This document shows, in pieces, positions 37,585-45,873 of a stretch of 64,000 bases of DNA. The notes under the pieces were generated by a model. The model saw only the letters and a program-made list of their open reading frames with translations, did no database searches and was not told the origin of the DNA. Numbering within the stretch: position 1 is the stretch's first letter; every line of letters begins with the position of its first letter. A program made the position numbers and the translations under genes. Origin of the DNA: Candidatus Arcticimaribacter forsetii (lineage in GTDB: Bacteria > Bacteroidota > Bacteroidia > Flavobacteriales > Flavobacteriaceae); NCBI RefSeq assembly GCF_910589745.1, contig NZ_OU342399.1:1571501-1635500 (forward strand). Direction: 5' to 3'.

Positions 37585-38886
37585 CTAAATAGGTTCTGCA
37601 TATAAATCAAAATCTGCAGCCTCAGTAATTTTCAAATCAACATATTCTCCCTGTTTAAGATAATATTTAGTTGCATCTACAAGAACTTCGTTATCTACAT
37701 CAGGCGAATCCATTTCCGATCTACCTACAAAGAAGTTACCCTCTTTTCTGTCAATTATACATCGGTATGTTTCACCTACTTTCTCTTGGTTTAATTCCCA
37801 TGATATTTGAGATTGAATGTCCATGATTTCTGATGATCGTCTCTGTTTTTCTTCTTCAGGAACATCATCTACTAAATTATGAGCATGAGTGTTTTCTTCA
37901 TGACTATATGTAAAACAACCCAAACGTTCAAAACGCATTTCTTTAACCCATTCTTTTAACTCTTCAAAATGTTCAATCGTTTCTCCAGGGTACCCCACAA
38001 TTAAACTGGTGCGGATGGTTATTCCAGGGACATGTTTTCTAAACTCTTGAAGTAATTTAGTTGTTTTATCTTTAGTAGTCCCTCTTCGCATGGATTTCAA
38101 AATATCGTCTGAAATATGCTGCAGGGGAATGTCTAAATAGTTACAAACTTTTGGTTCCGATTTCATTACATCCAAAACATCCAAGGGGAATCCTGTTGGG
38201 AAAGCATAATGCATTCGAATCCATTCAATTCCTTCTACCTTGACTAGAGCTCTTAAAAGCTCAGCTAAATTTCTTTTCTTATATATATCAAGACCGTAAT
38301 AAGTGAGATCTTGGGCAATTAAAATGAGTTCTTTCACTCCATCTCTAGCAAGATTTTCTGCTTGCTTTACTAAATCTTCAATTGGAGTAGAGCGATGTTT
38401 CCCTCGCATCAACGGAATGGCACAAAACGAACAAGGTCGGTCGCAACCTTCAGATATTTTAAAATAGGCAAAGTTTTTAGGAGTAGTAGTCATGCGTTCA
38501 CCCAACAATTCATGTTTATAATCTGCTTCTAACGCAGATAATAATTGAGGGAGCTCACTGGTTCCAAAATATTGATCCACACTTGGAATCTCTTTCTCCA
38601 AATCTGGCTTGTAGCGTTCACTTAGACAACCGGTAACAAAAACCTTATCAATTTCTCCAGCTTCTTTACGTTGAATATTATCTAGAATCGTATTAACCGA
38701 TTCTTCTTTTGCATTGTCTATAAAGCCACAAGTATTGATCACTACAATATTCCCATCTTCTTCATGAACAACATCTTTCCCATTAGCTTTAAGCTGACCC
38801 ATTAACACCTCTGAGTCATATATATTCTTAGAGCATCCTAGTGTAATGACGTTTATCTTATTTTTTGTTGTGCTTTTTGTACGCAT
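37585..38886 (-). CDS. rimO: Ribosomal protein S12 methylthiotransferase RimO
   Basis: A 433-residue radical-SAM enzyme that adds a methylthio group to an aspartate of ribosomal protein S12. The N-terminal UPF0004 domain binds a 4Fe-4S cluster through Cys18 (LGCSKNIYDSE), Cys53 (NTCGF) and Cys87 (TGCLSERY); the radical SAM cluster is held by Cys148, Cys152 and Cys155 (GCDRPCSFCAIP). The C-terminal TRAM domain is seen near 370-430. The LGCSKN...SE motif separates RimO from the tRNA enzyme MiaB. It is the last gene of the ftsY-hydrolase-rimO group and converges on the M14 peptidase gene with a 6-base gap. Confidence 0.97.
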   Translation of the reverse strand: MRTKSTTKNKINVITLGCSKNIYDSEVLMGQLKANGKDVVHEEDGNIVVINTCGFIDNAKEESVNTILDNIQRKEAGEIDKVFVTGCLSERYKPDLEKEIPSVDQYFGTSELPQLLSALEADYKHELLGERMTTTPKNFAYFKISEGCDRPCSFCAIPLMRGKHRSTPIEDLVKQAENLARDGVKELILIAQDLTYYGLDIYKKRNLAELLRALVKVEGIEWIRMHYAFPTGFPLDVLDVMKSEPKVCNYLDIPLQHISDDILKSMRRGTTKDKTTKLLQEFRKHVPGITIRTSLIVGYPGETIEHFEELKEWVKEMRFERLGCFTYSHEENTHAHNLVDDVPEEEKQRRSSEIMDIQSQISWELNQEKVGETYRCIIDRKEGNFFVGRSEMDSPDVDNEVLVDATKYYLKQGEYVDLKITEAADFDLYAEPI

Positions 38887-38922
38887 ATTACTTATTCTAT
38901 GGGATAATATCCTTTATTTAGT

Positions 38923-39909
38923 TTAATGAAGGTGTAAATCAAAGAAACGTATCGTTTCTTTTGTTACACTTTCAACATCTTGACTTGTTATGTAGGAAGT
39001 CATCACATGATCTCCAGTATTTGGGAAAGCCATTTTCTCTCTTTGAGAAACAGGGGTTCCTAGTTGATCAAACATATCTAGCATAGCTTCAACAGAAACT
39101 ACATTGTCTTGATTTACTTCATCTTTATAGTAATAACCCATAAAAACTGGGACTTTAATTTTAGCAAAAGTTTCTGGAATCATTGCAACTTCCAATAATT
39201 TTTGAACATGAGTTAAAGCTTGCATATGGTATCTAGTGGTCCAATAATTTTCTTTTGGAGAAACAACATTCTGCATTTGATGATGATCAGAACCCGCGAC
39301 TGCAATGGCTAAATTGAGACCCCAAGGAAGTGTAATGAGGGGTGCATTAGGGTCTTTAATTCTAATATTTGGAGAAAACAGCCCAATTGAAACAATTTGA
39401 GGATCAGTTCCTAGTAATAGACTCAACGTACCTCCATTTGATGTTCCCAGTACAATCACTTTTTCGCCTAAAGTTTTTGCTACAGCCAACGCTTCTCTAG
39501 CACTTTCTAAATAAGCATTAGCTGTAAAATCACTCATTGGACTATCACCATCTATTCCATGCCCGAATAGTCTAGGTAAATACAAATTAGCTTTAAAATG
39601 TTTTGCAACCTCTCTATGAAAAGGGGCTCCTTCTTCAGAACTTGCAGAAAAGCCATGAAAATAAATTACTGCATACTCTGTTTTTTGGGGAATAGAATCA
39701 AAGAATTCAATTCTACTTTGATTTCCTTCTTTAAGGTTTTCTACAATAACCTCCCTAGAATCGATCCAAGATGCTAACTCTACTAAATCTTGAGGAACCT
39801 CAGGCAAGCTTTTATAAAGTTCAGGAGCTTCTACTTTTGGTCCGGAATAAAACAAAATGAATAGCAGTCCAAATACCCCTATGACAACTTTGGTAGCTTT
39901 CTTTAACAT
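38923..39909 (-). CDS. Alpha/beta hydrolase, membrane-anchored or exported
   Basis: A 328-residue alpha/beta-hydrolase-fold protein with an N-terminal hydrophobic helix (residues 7-22) that is probably an anchor or uncleaved signal. The oxyanion-hole motif FHGFSAS (84-90), the nucleophile elbow GTSNGG (Ser157) and the catalytic histidine His301 in GDHVM are present; the acid is probably the aspartate in YKDEV. It looks like the esterase/monoacylglycerol-lipase branch, but the substrate cannot be read from sequence. It sits 5 bases after ftsY and 36 bases before rimO, two genes that are neighbours in many Bacteroidota, so it may be an insertion into that order. Confidence 0.85.
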   Translation of the reverse strand: MLKKATKVVIGVFGLLFILFYSGPKVEAPELYKSLPEVPQDLVELASWIDSREVIVENLKEGNQSRIEFFDSIPQKTEYAVIYFHGFSASSEEGAPFHREVAKHFKANLYLPRLFGHGIDGDSPMSDFTANAYLESAREALAVAKTLGEKVIVLGTSNGGTLSLLLGTDPQIVSIGLFSPNIRIKDPNAPLITLPWGLNLAIAVAGSDHHQMQNVVSPKENYWTTRYHMQALTHVQKLLEVAMIPETFAKIKVPVFMGYYYKDEVNQDNVVSVEAMLDMFDQLGTPVSQREKMAFPNTGDHVMTSYITSQDVESVTKETIRFFDLHLH

Positions 39910-39914
39910 AGAAT

Positions 39915-40868
39915 TTAATTAAAAAAGGAGTGAAGAAATGTTTCCACATTAAAAATCTGTAAATCTTCAATGCCTTCGCCAACGCCAATAAATTTGACTG
40001 GAATTTGAAATGCATCTGATATACCAAGTACTACTCCGCCTTTTGCAGTACCATCTAATTTAGTTACCGCCAAAGAAGTTACTTCAGTGGCTTGAGAAAA
40101 CTGTTTTGCTTGCTCAAATGCATTTTGACCGGTTGAACCATCTAAAACTAAAAGAACTTCATGTGGCGCTTCGGGTATTACTCGATCCATAACCCGTTTA
40201 ACCTTAGATAGCTCGTTCATTAAATTAACTTTATTATGTAAACGTCCGGCAGTATCAATAATAACAACATCTGCCTGTTGTTTAAGAGCAGACTCAAGTG
40301 TATCAAAAGCAACAGAAGCAGGATCACTTCCCATTTCCTGTTTTATTAAAGAAACCTCTGAACGATCTGCCCAAACCTGTAATTGATCTATGGCTCCAGC
40401 TCTAAAGGTATCAGCAGCTCCTAAAACGACCTTTTTTCCAGCAGCCTTAAAATGATGTGCTAATTTACCTATTGTTGTGGTTTTACCAACTCCATTGACT
40501 CCGACCACCATAATAACATGAGGTTGATTTTGATATGAATCTGAAAAAGAAAAAGGAGTTTTTGGCTGTTGATCTATAAGAATACTTGAAATTTCTTCTT
40601 TGAGGATAGACCTTAACTCTTTAGTCCCTAAATAACTATCTCTTGCAACTCGGGCTTCTATAGCCTCTATAATTTTAAGAGTTGTAGAAACTCCGACATC
40701 GGCTGTAACAAGAACCTCTTCAAGATCATCGAGTAAATCAACATCTACTTTAGATTTTCCTGCAATTGCAGTTCCTAGTTTTGAGAAAAATGATTTACGA
40801 GTAGCTTCTAACCCTTTTTGTAGATTTTTTTCTTGGTCTCCAGAAAACAATGATTTTAATAAACTCAT
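39915..40868 (-). CDS. ftsY: Signal recognition particle receptor FtsY
   Basis: A 317-residue SRP-type GTPase that docks SRP-ribosome complexes at the inner membrane. The N domain (about 15-110) precedes the G domain with GVNGVGKTT (residues 123-131), DTFRAGAIDQL, DTAGRLHNK, TKLDGTAKGG and the closing GVGEGIEDLQ. The long acidic A domain of E. coli FtsY is absent, as in most Bacteroidota; a short basic N-terminus remains. The ATG lies just 13 bases beyond a terminator hairpin on the same strand, and I see no promoter in between. Confidence 0.97.
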   Translation of the reverse strand: MSLLKSLFSGDQEKNLQKGLEATRKSFFSKLGTAIAGKSKVDVDLLDDLEEVLVTADVGVSTTLKIIEAIEARVARDSYLGTKELRSILKEEISSILIDQQPKTPFSFSDSYQNQPHVIMVVGVNGVGKTTTIGKLAHHFKAAGKKVVLGAADTFRAGAIDQLQVWADRSEVSLIKQEMGSDPASVAFDTLESALKQQADVVIIDTAGRLHNKVNLMNELSKVKRVMDRVIPEAPHEVLLVLDGSTGQNAFEQAKQFSQATEVTSLAVTKLDGTAKGGVVLGISDAFQIPVKFIGVGEGIEDLQIFNVETFLHSFFN

Positions 40869-40881
40869 GAGTATTTAAAAT

Positions 40882-40912
40882 AAAAAAAGCTACTGTAAAA
40901 GTAGCTTTTTTT
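40882..40912. terminator. Hairpin terminator between DUF4295 and ftsY
   Basis: A 13-bp stem (aaaaaaagctact, 40882-40894, with agtagcttttttt, 40900-40912) with a 5-base loop gives a U-tract on either strand. It follows the DUF4295 stop (40935) and lies 13 bases before the ftsY ATG, so it should end the rpmB operon or pass only part of its transcripts to ftsY. Confidence 0.88.
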
Positions 40913-40934
40913 TAATAGAATAAATCAAATTCAA

Positions 40935-41087
40935 TTAGTGTTTACTTAACCAGTCATTTACATTGTCTGGGCTTATAATAGTTTCTGCGAAAGAATAACT
41001 TTTAGAGCCATCTTTCTTTACCATTTTGATTACTTTGGTAAGTCTTTTCGAACCCGATTGAAGGGTAGCTACTGATTTCTTTGCCAT
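40935..41087 (-). CDS. DUF4295 small basic protein
   Basis: A 50-residue gene beginning MAKKSVATLQSGSKRLTKVI and ending NDWLSKH. It matches the DUF4295 family, a short basic protein found directly after rpmB and rpmG in Bacteroidota. Function is unknown; its size, charge and position suggest a ribosome-associated protein, which is an inference. The ATG is 2 bases after the rpmG stop, and the gene is followed by the terminator at 40882-40912. Confidence 0.92.
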   Translation of the reverse strand: MAKKSVATLQSGSKRLTKVIKMVKKDGSKSYSFAETIISPDNVNDWLSKH

Positions 41088-41089
41088 TA

Positions 41090-41272
41090 TTATTTAATTT
41101 CTTTGTGAACTGTCATTTTCTTCAAAATCGGATTGAATTTTTTAATTTCCAAACGATCAGGAGTATTCTTTTTATTTTTTGTTGTGATATAACGCGAAGT
41201 ACCTGGTCTTCCAGATTCTTTGTGTTCAGTACATTCAAGTATCACTTGTACACGGTTTCCTTTTTTTGCCAT
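41090..41272 (-). CDS. rpmG: 50S ribosomal protein L33
   Basis: A 60-residue protein of the L33 family of the large ribosomal subunit: [17 protein letters not shown], then [28 protein letters not shown] split across the middle, ending TVHKEIK. It has a single cysteine (Cys14), so it is the zinc-independent form without the two CxxC pairs. It lies 10 bases after rpmB and 2 bases before the DUF4295 gene. Confidence 0.97.
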   Translation of the reverse strand: MAKKGNRVQVILECTEHKESGRPGTSRYITTKNKKNTPDRLEIKKFNPILKKMTVHKEIK

Positions 41273-41282
41273 GATCTATATA

Positions 41283-41519
41283 TTAGATAGATTTTCCTTT
41301 TGCTCTAGCCTCTTTTAAGACTGCAGAAATTCCTTTTCTATTAATTGTTTTTAATACAGAAGCTGTTACTTTTAAAGTAATCCATTTATCTTCTTCAGGG
41401 ATAAAAAATCTCTTCTTGATAAGATTAACTTCAAAACGACGCTTCGTTTTGTTGATGGCTTTAGAAACATTGTTACCAAACATTGCTCTTTTTCCACTTA
41501 TTTCACAAACTCTTGACAT
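41283..41519 (-). CDS. rpmB: 50S ribosomal protein L28
   Basis: A 78-residue L28 protein (MSRVCEISGKRAMFGNNVSKA at the N-terminus, with RRFEVNL and KVTASVLKTINRKGI further on). One cysteine only (Cys5), so no zinc ribbon. It is the first gene of the rpmB-rpmG-DUF4295 operon, with a strong promoter 36 bases upstream of its ATG. Confidence 0.98.
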   Translation of the reverse strand: MSRVCEISGKRAMFGNNVSKAINKTKRRFEVNLIKKRFFIPEEDKWITLKVTASVLKTINRKGISAVLKEARAKGKSI

Positions 41520-41554
41520 AATTCTAGACTTTAGTGTTCTTTTAAAACAGGATG

Positions 41555-41584
41555 CAAATTTAATGTTTTTTATGGAGTAACAAA
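41555..41584 (-). promoter_or_regulatory. rpmB-rpmG-DUF4295 promoter
   Basis: On the minus strand: TTTG (41584-41581), 18 bases of spacer, then TAAATTTG (41562-41555). Both elements match the Bacteroidota consensus exactly. The leader to the rpmB ATG (41519) would be about 32 bases. The remaining 209 bases up to cinA hold no gene or RNA that I can recognise. Confidence 0.7.
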
Positions 41585-41793
41585 ATAGTTTACCTCAAAT
41601 TTTAATGACTTTTTTTACTTCTATTAGGTAAATGAGATCATTGTGCTTTATTTTTCTTGAAATATACCAAGCTATTTGTTTAACAATCAGCAATAAATGG
41701 ATATAAAATCAATAATTTAAACTACAATAAATATGCTAAATTCATACCTAAACAGTACAGGTAAATTTAAATCAACAACCTACTTCAAAGGTG

Positions 41794-43035
41794 CTAAAAA
41801 ACTTCTTTGTAAAGCAATTCCATTACTTTATTTACTGCTTTTTCCAACACTCGTTCTCTGTGTTTACCAAGGTGTAGCTCATAACTTATAACATTATTAA
41901 CTGTAGCCAGACCTATATAAACAGTTCCAATTTCAGCATCCGAATCTCCTTTAGTAGGACCTGCGTTACCTGTTGTAGATACTCCGATCGAAGTTCCAAA
42001 CTTTTCAAGAGCACCTACTGCCATTGCTTCTGCTACTTGAGCACTTACTACAGAATATTCGTTGATTAGGTCTCTAGAAACACCAAGCAAATTAACTTTT
42101 GCATCTGTTGAGTAAGCAACTACTCCCCCTTTAAAATACGCTGATGAACCAGGAATATTGGTCAAGCGGTTTGCTATTTTTCCTCCAGTACAACTTTCTG
42201 CGATTGCTAGTGTTGTTGCTTTATTGACAAACTGATTTTTTAACTGTTCCTCTATAGAAGCTTCTTCTTCAAAACCCATAATTATATCACCGATTAGGGG
42301 ATATAGCTTTTCGATTTCAGAATCAATTCGACTGTTCAACAATACTTCATCCGTACCTTTCCCAGATAATCTTAAACGTACTCTACCAAGGTTTGGAAGG
42401 TAGGCAAGTTTAATATCATCAGGTAATTGATTTTCCCAGGACTCTATTCTTTCTGCAATTACACTCTCACCTAGACCGTAAGTCAATAATGTTTTATGAA
42501 TAATAAAAGGACGAGTATAGTGCTTTTGAAGAGCTGGAATTACTTCATTGGTTATTAACGCCTTCATTTCGAAAGGAACTCCGGGTAACGAGATTACAAC
42601 TCGATCTTCCTCTTCAAACCACATCCCTGAAGCTGTACCAAAATAATTATCAAGCACTTTAGCTTTTGAAGGAAGTAGGGCTTGCTTTCTATTTTCGTCA
42701 TTTATTGGAGTCGGTACATACTTAGCAAACATTTCTTCGATCCGTCCCAATATCATATCATTTCTGACTAAAGTATCTTTAAAATAGGAACACAGAGTAT
42801 GCTTGGTTAAATCATCTTTCGTGGGTCCCAGACCACCTGTTAAAATAATAACCTGAGCTCTTTTTTTTGCCTCATCCAAACAACTTTCGATATGCTCTTT
42901 TCTGTCAGAAATAGAAGTAATTTGACCGACTTCAATTCCAATTTTATTTAATTCTTTAGCTATAAAAACTGCGTTGGTGTTTACGATTTGACCTATTAAA
43001 ATCTCATCACCAATACTAACTATTTCTGCAATCAT
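41794..43035 (-). CDS. CinA-family protein (competence/damage-inducible CinA)
   Basis: A 413-residue two-domain protein. The N-terminal domain, of the molybdopterin-binding MoaB/MogA fold, has AEIVSIGDEILIGQIVNTNA (residues 3-22) and TGGLGPTKDDLT; the C-terminal CinA domain (about 250-413) has ESCTGGKIANRLTNIPGSS, SVVSAQVAEAMA and GNAGPTKGDSDAEIGTV. Relatives hydrolyse nicotinamide mononucleotide (C-terminal domain) and ADP-ribose (N-terminal domain); the competence link holds only for some Gram-positives. It is 2 bases after the FAH-family gene and ends the E2-exonuclease-FAH-cinA unit. Confidence 0.95.
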   Translation of the reverse strand: MIAEIVSIGDEILIGQIVNTNAVFIAKELNKIGIEVGQITSISDRKEHIESCLDEAKKRAQVIILTGGLGPTKDDLTKHTLCSYFKDTLVRNDMILGRIEEMFAKYVPTPINDENRKQALLPSKAKVLDNYFGTASGMWFEEEDRVVISLPGVPFEMKALITNEVIPALQKHYTRPFIIHKTLLTYGLGESVIAERIESWENQLPDDIKLAYLPNLGRVRLRLSGKGTDEVLLNSRIDSEIEKLYPLIGDIIMGFEEEASIEEQLKNQFVNKATTLAIAESCTGGKIANRLTNIPGSSAYFKGGVVAYSTDAKVNLLGVSRDLINEYSVVSAQVAEAMAVGALEKFGTSIGVSTTGNAGPTKGDSDAEIGTVYIGLATVNNVISYELHLGKHRERVLEKAVNKVMELLYKEVF

Positions 43036-43037
43036 GC

Positions 43038-43649
43038 TTATTTGACTTTAATAGAAAACATTTTGCGTCCCTCTAGAGAACCTTCTAAAATGTCATTTTC
43101 AGATACCTTACCTACCCCAGCTGGTGTTCCTGTAAAAATAATATCGCCAATTTTAAGAGTAAAAAATTGGGATACGTAAGAAATTATTTCATCGATTTTC
43201 CAAAGCATTAATGAAGTTGTACCGCTTTGAACAATTTCATTATTTTTTTTCATTTGAAAGTTTAAATCGTCTACGTTAGGCAATTCACTTTTACTTATCC
43301 AAGCTCCAACAACTGCAGCTCCGTCAAATGCTTTTGCCTTCTCCCAAGGCAGTCCTTTTGCTTTTAATTTAGCTTGTAAATCTCTTGCAGTAAAATCTAT
43401 TCCAAGACCAATTTCATCGTAATATTTGTGAGAAAATTTTTCTTGAATATGCTTACCGATTCTATTTATTCGAACTAAAACCTCAACCTCGTAATGGACA
43501 TCTTCTGAAAATGGAGGTATGAAAAAAGGCTGATTCTTTAACAGCAAAGAGGTGTCTGGTTTAAGAAAGATTACTGGCTCTTGTGGCCGTTCGTTTTCTA
43601 GTTCTTTAATGTGGTCTGTGTAGTTTCGACCAATGCATATTATTTTCAT
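43038..43649 (-). CDS. Fumarylacetoacetate hydrolase family protein
   Basis: A 203-residue short FAH-domain protein. It begins MKIICIGRNYTDHIKEL, with the metal-binding EVEVLVRINRIG (Glu residues near 70-72), GIDFTARDLQ, KAFDGAAVVGAW and GDIIFTGTPAGVG signatures. The family splits or decarboxylates oxo acids; short members such as human FAHD1 are oxaloacetate decarboxylases and acylpyruvases. The substrate here is unknown. It is 2 bases from cinA and 33 bases after the exonuclease gene. Confidence 0.88.
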   Translation of the reverse strand: MKIICIGRNYTDHIKELENERPQEPVIFLKPDTSLLLKNQPFFIPPFSEDVHYEVEVLVRINRIGKHIQEKFSHKYYDEIGLGIDFTARDLQAKLKAKGLPWEKAKAFDGAAVVGAWISKSELPNVDDLNFQMKKNNEIVQSGTTSLMLWKIDEIISYVSQFFTLKIGDIIFTGTPAGVGKVSENDILEGSLEGRKMFSIKVK

Positions 43650-43682
43650 AATCCTATCTTGTATTATCAGATTACTACCAGC

Positions 43683-44456
43683 TTACGATCCTCCGTTAAA
43701 CTTACTTAAGCGTAGGGCCGTTAAAACTTTCTTGGTATATAGTGGAAAATCGGCATTTAGTAGCCAACCAAAATACCCAGGTTCTTTCTCTAAAACCTCT
43801 TCTACTGTTTTGCCTTTGTGTTTGCCAAAAGAAAAACAAGGTTGGTTTTCTTTATTCAAAACTATAAAACCAGCAACATCTAACGATCTTTTTCTTGTAG
43901 AGAAATTGCTTAAAAATTCTAAGTTGTTTTCTAGCTCGTCATATCGATCTACTTGAGCTAAAAGAATTTCGTAGGTTGCGTCTGTATCAGCCATTGCAGA
44001 ATGTGCATTAATAAGTTCTTTATCACAATAAAACTTTAAAGCAGCAGTCAATGTACGTTGTTCCATTTTATGAAAAATAGTTTGTACATCAATTGTTTTA
44101 TGGTTTTTGAGATCAAAATCAACTCCTGCACGCATAAATTCCTCTGCAATTAATGGGATGTCAAATCGATCTGAATTGTATCCAGCCCAATCACAATCTT
44201 TCATAAATGCATAGATTTCTGTAGAAAGAGTTTTAAAATTAGGAGAATCTTTTACTTTCTCGTCTGTAATACCATGAATGTCTGATGCTCCCTTAGGAAT
44301 CGGCATTTCTGGATTTACTAACCAAGTTTTACTTTCTTTGTTTCCGTTAGGAAATAGTTTTAACACAGCTATTTCGACAATACGATCTTTTACTACGTTT
44401 ATTCCTGTAGTTTCTAGATCAAAGAAACAAAGTGGTCTTTGAAGGTTGAGTCCCAT
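43683..44456 (-). CDS. DEDDh 3'-5' exonuclease
   Basis: A 257-residue exonuclease of the DnaQ-like family. Catalytic residues are Asp13 and Glu15 (FFDLETTGIN), Asp99 (YNSDRFDIPLI) and the His152/Asp157 pair (AHSAMADTD). A C-terminal extension (about 205-255) with SFGKHKGKTVEEV and PGYFGWLL resembles the small domain found in exonuclease-X-like and DUF3820 proteins. It could be a proofreading-like or stand-alone repair exonuclease; it is not fused to a polymerase or a GIY-YIG domain. It lies 9 bases after the E2 gene. Confidence 0.9.
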   Translation of the reverse strand: MGLNLQRPLCFFDLETTGINVVKDRIVEIAVLKLFPNGNKESKTWLVNPEMPIPKGASDIHGITDEKVKDSPNFKTLSTEIYAFMKDCDWAGYNSDRFDIPLIAEEFMRAGVDFDLKNHKTIDVQTIFHKMEQRTLTAALKFYCDKELINAHSAMADTDATYEILLAQVDRYDELENNLEFLSNFSTRKRSLDVAGFIVLNKENQPCFSFGKHKGKTVEEVLEKEPGYFGWLLNADFPLYTKKVLTALRLSKFNGGS

Positions 44457-44465
44457 ATTTTTAAT

Positions 44466-45803
44466 TTAAAAGTCAATTGATGTATCCCAATGCTCTAGAG
44501 CATCACCAACTGCTTTCACAAATTGACCACCCATTGCGCCATTTATGATACGATGATCATAACTATGACAAAGCATCATTTTTCTTCTTATTCCAATAAA
44601 ATCTCCTTTAGGAGTTTCAATCACAGCAGGCATTTTGCGTATAACTCCAATGGCTAAAATACCTACCTGGGGTTGATTAATAATAGGAATTCCTGTTATT
44701 GAACCAAAGTTACCTACATTAGTAACCGTATATGTTCCATCTTGAACTTCATCTGGAGATAATTTATTATCTCTTGCACGAACAGAAAGATCGTTAACAG
44801 CACGTGCTAACCCAACTAAGTTTAAGTGATCTGTATTTTTTATTACAGGAACTATAAGGTTACCATCTGAAAGAGCGGTAGCCATTCCTATGTTAATGTT
44901 TTTCTTTTGAATTATATTGTCTCCGCTTACAGAGCTATTTAACAACGGAAATTCCTTTAACGCTTTTACTACTGCTGCAATAAAAATAGGCGTAAAGGTT
45001 AGTTTCTCTTGCTCTCTAGCCTGAAATTTTCCCTTAACTCGTTCTCTCCAATCCCATAAATCAGTAACGTCTACTTCAAAAAAAGACTGAACGTGGGCCG
45101 AAGTTTTTCGGCTATTAACCATATGATCGGAGATCATTTTACCCATTCTAGTCATTTGAATGATCTGATCTTGGCCAGAAGGAATACTAGGGGGCTCTTC
45201 CGAATGAATTTGACTGATTGGTTGTGTTGGTATGTATTTAATTTCCGAACCGCTATTAGCTCTGCCCTCTATATAGGCTAAAATATCTTTTTTCGTAACC
45301 CTACCTTTATCTCCTGTACCGGGAACTTGCTCAAGTTCATCTATCGAAATCCCTTCTTCTTTTGCTATATTTTTAACTAATGGAGAATAAAATCTTGAAG
45401 TATCCGATACTGAGATTATCGGTGTGTTTATAATGGTTTGAGCGTTAGAAATATCAGCTTCAATAATTTCTACTGGGTCTACATCTGCTGTAATTTCCTG
45501 AACCTCTGGCTTCGAAACATTTGACTCAATTACTTCTTCCTCTTCAATTACTTCAGTTTCTCCTGCTACTTCTATTACCCCTATTACATCTCCAACTTGA
45601 GCAATTTGATTAACTTCAAATCTTTTCTCAATCAAAACACCTTCAACCTCAGAAGGTATATCAGAATCGACCTTATCTGTGGCAACCTCAACTATAGATT
45701 CGTCTATTGATATAGAATCACCGACATCTTTAAGCCATGCAGTTAGTGTAGCCTCAGCAACACTCTCTCCCATTTTCGGTAATTTTAGCAGGTATTTGCC
45801 CAT
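44466..45803 (-). CDS. 2-oxo acid dehydrogenase complex, acyltransferase (E2) subunit
   Basis: A 445-residue E2 protein. Lipoyl domain at residues 1-80 with lipoyl-lysine Lys44 in VATDKVDSDIPS; a linker rich in Glu/Val; a peripheral-subunit-binding domain at about 138-178 (SPLVKNIAKEEGISI and GDKGRVTKKDIL); a catalytic core from about 215. TDKVD and the single lipoyl domain favour the branched-chain type (BkdB-like) over pyruvate or 2-oxoglutarate. The usual active-site HRxxDG reads HRIING: His417 is present but the aspartate is Asn421. No E1 or E3 gene is adjacent. A -7 box at 45829-45836 and a palindrome at 45846-45860 lie upstream. Confidence 0.9.
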   Translation of the reverse strand: MGKYLLKLPKMGESVAEATLTAWLKDVGDSISIDESIVEVATDKVDSDIPSEVEGVLIEKRFEVNQIAQVGDVIGVIEVAGETEVIEEEEVIESNVSKPEVQEITADVDPVEIIEADISNAQTIINTPIISVSDTSRFYSPLVKNIAKEEGISIDELEQVPGTGDKGRVTKKDILAYIEGRANSGSEIKYIPTQPISQIHSEEPPSIPSGQDQIIQMTRMGKMISDHMVNSRKTSAHVQSFFEVDVTDLWDWRERVKGKFQAREQEKLTFTPIFIAAVVKALKEFPLLNSSVSGDNIIQKKNINIGMATALSDGNLIVPVIKNTDHLNLVGLARAVNDLSVRARDNKLSPDEVQDGTYTVTNVGNFGSITGIPIINQPQVGILAIGVIRKMPAVIETPKGDFIGIRRKMMLCHSYDHRIINGAMGGQFVKAVGDALEHWDTSIDF

Positions 45804-45828
45804 AATTTTAAGCTTTTTAAAAGTGGTA

Positions 45829-45860
45829 CAAAGGTATCAAAATTCTTAGAGAGTCTCTAA
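45829..45860 (-). promoter_or_regulatory. E2 promoter with overlapping palindrome
   Basis: The minus strand has TACCTTTG (45836-45829), an exact TAnnTTTG box, giving a leader of about 22 bases to the ATG at 45803. A 15-bp perfect palindrome (ttagaga-g-tctctaa, 45846-45860) covers the place where the -33 element should be. A repressor or activator site is possible; no TTTG is present at -33. Confidence 0.45.
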
Positions 45861-45873
45861 AAAAAATAAAGTA

